This document shows positions 19,224 through 26,752 of a stretch of 64,000 nt of DNA, piece after piece (the first letter of the stretch is position 1; every line of letters starts with the position of its first letter). The notes below the pieces were generated by a model, which saw nothing but the letters and a program-made list of their open reading frames with translations, made no database searches and was not told the DNA's origin. The translations under genes and the position numbers were made by a program. Source of the stretch: Sphingobacterium bambusae (GTDB lineage: Bacteria > Bacteroidota > Bacteroidia > Sphingobacteriales > Sphingobacteriaceae); assembly GCF_033955345.1 (NCBI RefSeq), contig NZ_CP138332.1:124001-188000 (forward strand), written 5' to 3'.

Positions 19224-21131
19224 ATGCAGAACGTAGTAGAACTTTTAAAACAGACCAAACCCTTTGATCTTCTCCCCGAAAGTGTGTTAGTAGGTATTGC
19301 CGATTCGCTGGTCGAGACCAAATATTCGAAAGATACCTTGGCTTACAGACAAGAAATAACAGCGATGCAAGGTGTTGATATCTTGGTAAAAGGTGAATAT
19401 GAGACCTTCTTTTTCGATGCCGCGGAAAACAAAAGATCTATAGAAATACACCATTCGCCCTACTGCTTCGGTGGTATATCCGTATTGCTGAATAGAACAA
19501 AAGCGCTGAAATCTGTCATGGCCAAAAAGGGAACAGTAGTGTACAACCTGCCGCGACAAGAATTTCTAGCATTGTGCAGTGCCTATGAGGAGTTTTTTCA
19601 GTTTTATACCACCGATTTCGGAAAGCGGATGCTCGACGACGAGTTTTCCCATTTTGTCAAGACACCAGCGAGTTTCGAAGAGAGTTATATCGCTGCAGAG
19701 CAACTGTATTCGCGAAAAATTGATGGCATTATCTATAAAGATATTGTATCCTGCTATGCAGAGACGCCTATTTTCGAAGCCGCTAGACATATGGCAAAAC
19801 ATAGGGTCAGTTGTTTATTCGTAAAAGATACAGAAGATAATATCATAGGTTATGCTACTGACCTTACGCTGCGCGACAACGTGATTGCGAAGCGTATCGA
19901 TGCAGAAAAGCCCATCGCCAGCGTGATGGACAATCCCATTCTTTCGATATCGCATCAAGCTTACCTCTATGAAGCAGTACTAATGATGTTCAGTACCAAA
20001 GCTCGATACCTGTTGGTGGAAAAAGATGGCAAGTATGTGGGCTTTCTGAGCAGAAACAGGCTTTTAAGCGAGCAGGGACAATCGCCCTTGGTATTTATCC
20101 AATCAGTAAAACTTGCAGAAACAACGGATGAACTACGTCAAAAGTGGAACTATGTGCCCGAGGTGATCAAGCAACTACTGGGGCGTGGCATCAATGCGGA
20201 GATTACGAATCAGGTGATTACCACCATAGCTGATACCATCGCTATCAAGGTGATTGAGAAGGTAATTCGTGAGATGGGCGAACCGCCTGCAAAATTTGTT
20301 TTTATGATCACGGGCAGCGAGGGCCGAAAAGAACAAACTCTTAAAACCGATCAGGACAATGCGATCATTTACGAGGATAAGGCCAATGAGCATCGCGAGA
20401 TGGTGCGTGCCTATTTCTTGAGCTTTGCGACAAAGGTTTCCGACTATTTAAACGATATCGGCTTTGTTTATTGTAAGGGTGGGTATATGGCCAGTAATCC
20501 AGATTGGACACATTCACTATCCCATTGGAAAAAGAACTATAAAAAGTGGATCGAAGAAACAGTACCGGAAAATGCGATTAAATTCTCCACATTTTTTGAT
20601 TGTCGATTTCTGTACGGCGATCGTCAAATAATCGAGCAGCTGAAGGAGTTTTTGGAAGAAGAGTTGCAGAAACCAAATGATCGCTTCTTTGCGTTCATCG
20701 GAAAAAATGCTTTGCAATATGAACCGCCTTTGACGTTCTTCAACAACATAAAGACCGAAACTATTGGTAAAACCGAAGTGTTTAACATCAAGAATGCGAT
20801 GACACCGATTGTCGATTTGGTTCGTGTTTATGCACTAAAGAAACGAGTTTATCAGGAAAATACCGGCGAACGGTTAAAAAAACTTATGGAACTTGGCGTA
20901 TTCACTCCTGAGCAATACCAAGAACTTTACCAAAGTTACTACTATTTGATGGCGCTGCGACTGGAGAACCAGGCAAACCAGATACTGGTTGAGAAGATCG
21001 AGCCAAATAACTACATCAGGATTGAAAAGCTGACAAAAATCGAAAAGGTGACGTTAAAGGAAATTTTTAAAACTATAAACAACTTTCAGGTCGGTATAAA
21101 GATGCGATTCACCAACAATATTTTAGGATAA
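19224..21131 (+). CDS. cNMP-binding / CBS-pair / DUF294 putative nucleotidyltransferase
   Basis: 635 residues with a clear domain order: cyclic-nucleotide-binding-like domain (1-140), two CBS repeats (about 165-290), DUF294 nucleotidyltransferase of the GlnD type (about 310-450, motif GSEGRKEQTLKTDQDN), and DUF294 C-terminal helical domain (about 480-625). The GS...D-x-D pattern is the metal-binding site of the polymerase-beta superfamily. Such proteins are thought to sense nucleotides and modify a partner, possibly the adjacent exonuclease; the target is unproven. It is 26 bp downstream of the exonuclease gene, clearly an operon. Confidence 0.9.
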   Translation: MQNVVELLKQTKPFDLLPESVLVGIADSLVETKYSKDTLAYRQEITAMQGVDILVKGEYETFFFDAAENKRSIEIHHSPYCFGGISVLLNRTKALKSVMAKKGTVVYNLPRQEFLALCSAYEEFFQFYTTDFGKRMLDDEFSHFVKTPASFEESYIAAEQLYSRKIDGIIYKDIVSCYAETPIFEAARHMAKHRVSCLFVKDTEDNIIGYATDLTLRDNVIAKRIDAEKPIASVMDNPILSISHQAYLYEAVLMMFSTKARYLLVEKDGKYVGFLSRNRLLSEQGQSPLVFIQSVKLAETTDELRQKWNYVPEVIKQLLGRGINAEITNQVITTIADTIAIKVIEKVIREMGEPPAKFVFMITGSEGRKEQTLKTDQDNAIIYEDKANEHREMVRAYFLSFATKVSDYLNDIGFVYCKGGYMASNPDWTHSLSHWKKNYKKWIEETVPENAIKFSTFFDCRFLYGDRQIIEQLKEFLEEELQKPNDRFFAFIGKNALQYEPPLTFFNNIKTETIGKTEVFNIKNAMTPIVDLVRVYALKKRVYQENTGERLKKLMELGVFTPEQYQELYQSYYYLMALRLENQANQILVEKIEPNNYIRIEKLTKIEKVTLKEIFKTINNFQVGIKMRFTNNILG

Positions 21132-21162
21132 TGTAATCAGCTACATAGCCTAAGCTGAATTA

Positions 21163-21200
21163 TCATCAACAGCCGCTAAATGGTTAGCGACTGTTGATGA
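21163..21200. terminator. Hairpin between convergent genes
   Basis: A 10-bp stem, one mismatch, then 6 bp (21163-21179 with 21184-21200) around a 4-nt loop, between the DUF294 gene (+) and the LURP-one-like gene (-). The right arm overlaps the stop codon of the - strand gene. No long T-run follows, so it may serve both strands as a weak terminator. Confidence 0.5.
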
Positions 21201-21672
21201 CGATGACGGCGACCACGATTACGATGACCGCAAGATACTGCGCTTGCCGGTTCTTAAGAAAAATAGCCGTGAGCAAAAGCAGATCATTTTCTACGAAGCC
21301 TTCTATCGTATTTCCTCCAAAGTTTTGGCTTGCAAACAATACGTTACCGTTGGCATCCTCCAGTTCATGGCTTGTGCCAAGCCAAGTCGTTGCCTTCCAC
21401 GTATAAAGCTTACCCATAATGTTTAAAGAAACTTTTCCGCTCCAATTTGCGTAAGAGATGTCTCCTACGACTAGCCCCTGATGATCGATGATGCTCGTGT
21501 AGGACTTGAATGTCCCTTTGGTTTCAAACCTGTACTTTGCAGCGCATACATTTGCATCTGAACGTTGCTTAAAGGATTCGGTACGCAACTCTCCTATTTG
21601 TTCGGCGCCGTCATAAATGCGGGTGACGCTACCAAAAGCTCCTTTTTTCCAAGTATACTTCTTATTATGCAT
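21184..21672 (-). CDS. LURP-one-like beta-barrel protein with C-terminal membrane anchor
   Basis: 162 residues. The first 135 are rich in alternating beta strands (FGSVTRIYDG, IGELRTESFK, YTSIIDHQGLVVGDISYANW, LYTWKATTWLG), reminiscent of the LURP-one/tubby-like fold. The C-terminus is one hydrophobic helix, YLAVIVIVVAVIVI, that would anchor it in the inner membrane with a one-residue-scale tail. Function is unknown. It is a single gene between convergent and AraC-type neighbours. Confidence 0.8.
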   Translation of the reverse strand: MHNKKYTWKKGAFGSVTRIYDGAEQIGELRTESFKQRSDANVCAAKYRFETKGTFKSYTSIIDHQGLVVGDISYANWSGKVSLNIMGKLYTWKATTWLGTSHELEDANGNVLFASQNFGGNTIEGFVENDLLLLTAIFLKNRQAQYLAVIVIVVAVIVINSR

Positions 21673-21749
21673 ATTATTATCCGGTTTTTGCTGATTGACA
21701 AACAGCTTCGATCTATTAGTATACCGCAGGTTGCTTTTGTTACAATAAA

Positions 21750-22712
21750 TTATAACTTCAATTCTCCCGGAGAAATGCCGTAGTATTTCTTGAAAGCGCT
21801 GCTAAAATTGTTCTGATGACCAAAACCGGTCAACAGCGCGACCTCATAAACCGACATTTTGTCTTCCAGCAGGTAGGATCGTGCTTTTTCCATACGCAAC
21901 CGTGTTAGGTAGTCGTGTATCGTAACGGAAAAATATTCTTTAAAATCCTTCCGCAACTTGCTTTCACTCATCAGTACTTCTGAGGCCAATTCACGCTGAG
22001 TGGGTGGATTGGCCAATCTTTGTTCCAATATTTGTCTCGCCAATTCTAGACGAGCAACATCGTCATCGTTAAAAAGTGGCGTACTCTGCTGCGACCTGTC
22101 ATTATATTGCTCGAATTGATACATCAACAATTCCACAACACGGGATTCGGTATGCAACCTTCGGATTTCACCCGTCTTCTTGGATTCTACCAGTTCAGAA
22201 ATCGTATGCTGCATCTCGTAGGTAGCCATAAGATCCTCCTCAGAGAATGATGTGTAAAGGCCTTTCTCGATATCATCTACAAAGTGTTTATGAAGCAACG
22301 AATCACGCTTGATAAGATTAAGGTAGTACTCTTTAGAAATGACGGCAATAAAATAGCTATAGGCGATTCCTTCTTTTACTTCGTGGGTGGTTTTGACTGA
22401 TGGGATATAACGAATATTATGACGGCTCATACCATAAGGTAGTTTGCTATCATTGGTCTTATAAAAAATAAACTGGCTGGTGATAGCCTCGCCTTCTATC
22501 TCCGTATGAATGTGTACGGGTTGATCGAAAGACATCTGGGAATAAAGCACAAACAAACCGCTGGTAGACAACTGAAAGTTGGTCATATGGACGGGACTGC
22601 GCTTAATCTCTACCCTACTTTCTACAAGAGGCTTTTCCGGCACATAAACATCAGGAATCTCTTCGATAAAAAGCCATTCATCCAATTCCACTATTTTACC
22701 TTTTACCAGCAT
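21750..22712 (-). CDS. AraC-family transcriptional regulator of the heme locus
   Basis: 320 residues. The C-terminal 100 residues are a double helix-turn-helix: TQRELASEVLMSESKLRKDF and MSVYEVALLTGFGHQNNFSS, ending in FKKYYGISPGELKL. The N-terminal 200 residues are a ligand-sensing region, similar in layout to siderophore-sensing PchR-type regulators. It follows the ATPase-HmuS gene on the same strand, so it probably controls the heme genes. A motif shared with two other control regions of this locus lies about 60 bp upstream of its start (22771-22786). Confidence 0.9.
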   Translation of the reverse strand: MLVKGKIVELDEWLFIEEIPDVYVPEKPLVESRVEIKRSPVHMTNFQLSTSGLFVLYSQMSFDQPVHIHTEIEGEAITSQFIFYKTNDSKLPYGMSRHNIRYIPSVKTTHEVKEGIAYSYFIAVISKEYYLNLIKRDSLLHKHFVDDIEKGLYTSFSEEDLMATYEMQHTISELVESKKTGEIRRLHTESRVVELLMYQFEQYNDRSQQSTPLFNDDDVARLELARQILEQRLANPPTQRELASEVLMSESKLRKDFKEYFSVTIHDYLTRLRMEKARSYLLEDKMSVYEVALLTGFGHQNNFSSAFKKYYGISPGELKL

Positions 22713-22770
22713 AAGACAGAGTTAAAAATATTATTGTTGCTAAAGATACACATTTTTCACTGTTGTTTAT

Positions 22771-22786
22771 ATTGAATCTAAATAAC
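22771..22786 (-). promoter_or_regulatory. Heme-locus motif, copy A (upstream of AraC regulator)
   Basis: On the - strand the sequence is TTATTTAGATTCAAT. Its core TATTTAGATTSA recurs at 26516-26531 and 26709-26724. It partly covers the stop codon of the ATPase-HmuS gene and lies 59-74 bp before the AraC start. It may be a site for the AraC protein or for Fur. Confidence 0.4.
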
Positions 22787-24502
22787 AGTCGTTTCTTCGA
22801 ATAGCATACTACTTATAGCCTCAGGCAATTCGCCATCGCTGGAAATTTGCAGATTGAGTATTCCGGACTGGTCTAAAAAATCAAGCTTGGCAACCATTTT
22901 CGCACTAGCCGATGGCATATCTAAACAAATATTGTCAATGGATGAAAAGAAAATTTCCATTTCGATCCGTTCATCCTTAACCATATATCGGAACCCCTGA
23001 TCGACAAGATTTTTGATCTTTCCACGGTAGTTGTGTATGTAGCCATTATTGAAGACATTAATCTCCAAACTTTGCTCGAGTGCAGCGCAAGCCGACAGAA
23101 AACGTCTTACAGCGATCGGGCGGATGGCTTTTTTGTGCATGTCGTAGTGCTCACATCGAACGCCATCATTTGCTACTTCCAGTTTAGGCAAAGGATCAAA
23201 GGTAGACTTATAGTCGGTTTGCTGTTCACACCACGTCAGGAGTTTTCGAAAAGCGTCACGGTCACTATCTACCCGTAAGCGTATTCCATGCGCTAGCGCC
23301 CCTTTACGATCAAAGAAATGTATCGCTTCTTCGTCCTTATCGTTCACGATGATTCCTGCATGCCACAAATCAGTCTTAACCTTCACATATTCTTTTCCAG
23401 GATTTCCCTCACTCTTCTCCGTAGATTGCACTTCGTAAACCTGTACCGTCTTCTGGGTGCAACAAGCGTTGCGAGTAAAAACTGTGACCTCTCCCATTTT
23501 AACCAATTGCCTAAAAACCTCATCAATTGACTGCTTAGCGATATATCTACAATTTTTTGACTTATCAAGCATCCAAAGATCAATTTCAGCCACCTGTAAT
23601 CTATTAGCTTGATCTGCTAAGCTTAGAAATGGGTCTTCTGCAAGCAGGAGTTCTCTTTTTTGTCGAAGGGATAATTTTTCAGCACGATCGTCGGGCAGCT
23701 TCGAGTTAAATAGATAGGCATCTAGTGGCATCTCTTCTAAACGAATGTAAGGGCGAAGCGTACGCGGATTAAGTTCTACGGAAGCCTCTACGGAAAAAAT
23801 CGTATAAATATTTGTCGGAGTAAGCACTTCAACGGGACTTCCATCAAATAGTTTACGGCCATGCTTCAGCATAATAATCCGGTCAGCATAAGTTGCAGCA
23901 AAGTTCACATCATGTACAACGATAACCACAATAAAACCGCGACGAGCAAGTGCTTTAGCGATGGCCAATACCTTCTGCTGATAGTGCATATCCAATGCCG
24001 AAATAGGTTCATCAAGTAACAGTAGGCTATCTGGATTTTCCCATACCTGTGCAAGGGAACGTGCAAGCTGAACCCGTTGCTGCTCGCCACCAGAAAGGCT
24101 GCTAAACACACGATCGGCAAATTCATCCACGCCGCAGAGGCACATAACTTCCTTCACAATGGCAATATCCACTTCCGCCGGGCGCGACTTAAAATGCGGA
24201 TAGCGTCCCATCATGACAATTTCCTCAACTTTAAAAGCTAGCGATACATGCTGTTGTTGACTAAGCATGGCGCGGCTACGCGCCAAAAGTCGAGCGTCGT
24301 ACTGATCCAATTTTTGTCCATGCAGACTCACCAAACCATTACTAGGTTTGTACTCACCACAAAGCACCTTCATCAAAGTAGATTTTCCAGCACCATTGGC
24401 TCCTAAAAGTGCCAACACTTCCCCTTTGCGGATCTGAAAAGAAACATCCTTCAACAATAGGCGTCCCTTGACCTCGTAATTTAGTTTCTCAACCCGTAAC
24501 AT
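22778..24502 (-). CDS. hmuV: Heme ABC transporter ATPase fused to a HemS/HmuS heme-handling module
   Basis: 574 residues, about twice the size of HmuV. Residues 1-255 are an FecE/HmuV-type ABC ATPase: Walker A GANGAGKST, Q-loop region, signature LSGGEQQRVQLARSLA, Walker B LLLLDEP, switch VVHDVNFA. Residues about 275-574 match the two-repeat HemS/HmuS cytoplasmic heme protein: GEVTVFTRNACCTQKTVQVYEV and AIHFFDRKGALAHGI in repeat one, then LEINVFNNGYIHNYRGKIKN in repeat two. HemS proteins carry or degrade heme after import. I could not locate the conserved axial His with confidence. Neighbours are the permease (21 bp upstream) and the AraC regulator (downstream). The fusion would deliver incoming heme straight to its acceptor. 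Confidence 0.85.
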   Translation of the reverse strand: MLRVEKLNYEVKGRLLLKDVSFQIRKGEVLALLGANGAGKSTLMKVLCGEYKPSNGLVSLHGQKLDQYDARLLARSRAMLSQQQHVSLAFKVEEIVMMGRYPHFKSRPAEVDIAIVKEVMCLCGVDEFADRVFSSLSGGEQQRVQLARSLAQVWENPDSLLLLDEPISALDMHYQQKVLAIAKALARRGFIVVIVVHDVNFAATYADRIIMLKHGRKLFDGSPVEVLTPTNIYTIFSVEASVELNPRTLRPYIRLEEMPLDAYLFNSKLPDDRAEKLSLRQKRELLLAEDPFLSLADQANRLQVAEIDLWMLDKSKNCRYIAKQSIDEVFRQLVKMGEVTVFTRNACCTQKTVQVYEVQSTEKSEGNPGKEYVKVKTDLWHAGIIVNDKDEEAIHFFDRKGALAHGIRLRVDSDRDAFRKLLTWCEQQTDYKSTFDPLPKLEVANDGVRCEHYDMHKKAIRPIAVRRFLSACAALEQSLEINVFNNGYIHNYRGKIKNLVDQGFRYMVKDERIEMEIFFSSIDNICLDMPSASAKMVAKLDFLDQSGILNLQISSDGELPEAISSMLFEETTVI

Positions 24503-24523
24503 GCGTTCAATAAATATGATTCA

Positions 24524-25555
24524 CTATTTTTCTTTAATCAAAATATACAGGAACACTGGCGTCCCTAACAAGGCCGTGATTACGCCAATGGGCAATTCTA
24601 TTGGCGCCACCAAGGTGCGCGATAGCACGTCAGCGAGGGTCAACACAAATGCGCCCATGAGCAGCGATCCAGCGAGCACATATCGGTTATCAGCGCCGCC
24701 TAAAAGACGCACCGTGTGCGGCACCAGCAAGCCCACGAAGCCTATTACCCCAGATACCGCCACCGATGCGCCAACCGCCATGGTAGAAAATACCACCACC
24801 CAAAGCTTAACATGATCGGTGCGCATGCCCAAGAGATCCGCCTGCATCTCACCAAGCGAAAAAGCATTCAACTGCTTTCCGAAAAAAAGAAGGATCGATA
24901 AGGGAATGACCACAAAAGGCGCGACAACCGCTAGGTTATCCCATGTGGCACCACCTAAACTTCCTAACATCCAAAAGGTAATACTACGTAGTTGTTGCTC
25001 GGTGGCCATATAGGTCATTAATCCTGTCAGTGCTCCTGCAAAGCCATTGATGGCTATTCCGGCCAAGAGCATCGTTGTAACCTGCGGTCTCCCTTCCTTT
25101 CTTGCAATCTGATAAACGATAAATGCCGTTAACCCTGCGCCAAAGAAGGCACCAAACACCAATAGATAATAACCCAAATATTCGGATAGACCGACAAACA
25201 GTAAAGTTTCAAATGCAATAATCAATACGGCGAACAGCGATGCTCCGGCAGAGATACCTATCAGTCCAGGTTCAGCCAGCGGATTGCGAAAAATGCCTTG
25301 AATCGCGGCTCCCGAAACACCCAGTGCCGCGCCAACTAGTATACCGAGTAGCACGCGTGGCATACGAACGACGAAAAGAACATCTGCTTGCAAGCTCATC
25401 GTGCTGTCTTCAGCTGCTACGCTAAGTTTTGCGATCAGCAACTTTATGACTTCGCCTACTGGAATATAAAACGCCCCCAAACCAAGGGCTAAAACTGTCG
25501 TAAAGATGAGAAAAACCATCAGAACCACTATAATCAAACGTTGCTTAGCTGACAC
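24524..25555 (-). CDS. hmuU: FecCD-family heme/siderophore ABC permease
   Basis: 343 residues with about nine or ten hydrophobic helices, the layout of BtuC/FecCD permeases. Family blocks are visible: MPRVLLGILVGAALGVSGAAIQGIFRNPLAEPGLIG (only partly quoted here in motif form RNPLAEPGLIG), then GSLGGATWD, and the GVIGFVGLLVPHTVRLLGG coupling-helix region that docks to the ATPase. It lies between the binding protein (12 bp upstream) and the ATPase-HmuS fusion (21 bp downstream), so substrate heme is inferred from context. Confidence 0.93.
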   Translation of the reverse strand: MSAKQRLIIVVLMVFLIFTTVLALGLGAFYIPVGEVIKLLIAKLSVAAEDSTMSLQADVLFVVRMPRVLLGILVGAALGVSGAAIQGIFRNPLAEPGLIGISAGASLFAVLIIAFETLLFVGLSEYLGYYLLVFGAFFGAGLTAFIVYQIARKEGRPQVTTMLLAGIAINGFAGALTGLMTYMATEQQLRSITFWMLGSLGGATWDNLAVVAPFVVIPLSILLFFGKQLNAFSLGEMQADLLGMRTDHVKLWVVVFSTMAVGASVAVSGVIGFVGLLVPHTVRLLGGADNRYVLAGSLLMGAFVLTLADVLSRTLVAPIELPIGVITALLGTPVFLYILIKEK

Positions 25556-25566
25556 TGATCTCTTGT

Positions 25567-26418
25567 TTAAAATGCTGAGCTATTGGTTAAGGCCTGATGC
25601 AAGGCCATCACGGACTCCGGCAAACGTGTGCTGAAATTCACGAGTAGTGAGGCGTTCATGCTTATTATGCGTTTATTTTTACCCGCCTCGGTCAAGCGAA
25701 CGCCTGGCATCTTCAAGATGGCGTCTTTTCCTCCCAAACTGCTCGCACCAAAATCAAACATCAGGATGACATCAGGATTGGCCTTCACCAAGGCTTCCGT
25801 AGTATAAGGTTTAAATTCCGTAAACTCCTGCACAGCATTTTTTGCACCCGCCATAGCGATTAAAGCATCTATACTACTTCCTTTTCCGGAAACGCTCATC
25901 GTGCCTGTTCCGCGTGCATAGATAAACAACACCGTGGGCTTCTTTTTGCCGATTGTCTCCACATCAATACGTTCCCTTATTTTTTCCATCGTTACTTTAG
26001 TTGCGGTAACGACCGTTTTTCCTTTCTCCGTAAGCTGCACGGCATCCGCCACCTGTTGAATAAATCGATAGGCTCCTTTTTCCGTAAATTCCTGCTTCAA
26101 CAAGACGACTTCAATCCCCGCACTGCGCAAGTGTTTTGACACTGCAGCAGACAGGTCACCTTCGGGAGCCAACACCATCGTAGGCCGGAACGCCATGATT
26201 CCCTCAGCCGATAAAGATCGATTTTTACTAACGCGCGGTAGTGCCGCGGCCGCTTTTGGCGAGATGCTTGTCACGTCCGTCGCCACGATATCATCTCCAA
26301 TCCCAAGTCCGAAAACCGTCTCAGTAATCGCACTACTCAACGTGATGAGGCGGCGATCTTGCGCCAAAACAAGTTGCTGCACAAGTAAAACAACCACTAT
26401 TACTATTAATCTTTTCAT
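25567..26418 (-). CDS. hmuT: Periplasmic hemin-binding protein of the ABC importer
   Basis: 283 residues from the ATG at 26418; the frame is open up to 26520, but only this start gives a good signal peptide (MKRLIVIVVVLLVQQLVLAQ). The mature part is a class III periplasmic binding protein (TroA-like): ITLSSAITETVFGLGIGDDI at the N-terminus, a long linking helix, and GKGSSIDALIAMAGAKNAV in the second lobe. Heme is inferred from the neighbours (permease, HmuS fusion and HmuY-like lipoproteins); vitamin B12 or a siderophore would be the alternatives. It is the first gene of the - strand transport operon. Confidence 0.9.
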   Translation of the reverse strand: MKRLIVIVVVLLVQQLVLAQDRRLITLSSAITETVFGLGIGDDIVATDVTSISPKAAAALPRVSKNRSLSAEGIMAFRPTMVLAPEGDLSAAVSKHLRSAGIEVVLLKQEFTEKGAYRFIQQVADAVQLTEKGKTVVTATKVTMEKIRERIDVETIGKKKPTVLFIYARGTGTMSVSGKGSSIDALIAMAGAKNAVQEFTEFKPYTTEALVKANPDVILMFDFGASSLGGKDAILKMPGVRLTEAGKNKRIISMNASLLVNFSTRLPESVMALHQALTNSSAF

Positions 26419-26752
26419 GTCATCTATATTCTTCTGTCGGAGCAAGCGACTCCTCTCCATAGTGCGAACTGCGCTAAACCAGCCTTGCTTCAAATCGATA
26501 CAAAACAAATCAATAATCAATCTAAATACAAATTAAATATAGATTCACCCTCATTAGATTAATTTCTAAACAAGTAAACAAACACATTGTATATCAACAT
26601 CATACATACAATACACAGCACAATAGCCTGATGCTTAAATCGATTTGAATACAAGATTTGACACTTTTCATATAGAAAAATTGAAATTGAATGCCTTTTT
26701 TTGTGCCATTATTTAGATTGAATAAAAATAATTTAACAATACCCTTTGCGAT
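26419..26752. promoter_or_regulatory. Divergent control region of the heme locus
   Basis: 334 bp of AT-rich DNA between the - strand import operon and the + strand receptor operon. It contains two copies of the TATTTAGATTSA motif: 26516-26531 (read on -, about 100 bp before hmuT) and 26709-26724 (read on +, TTATTTAGATTGAATA, about 30 bp before the receptor ATG). A weaker relative, ATATAGATTCA, is near 26536. I see no open frame of interest in it. Confidence 0.55.
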
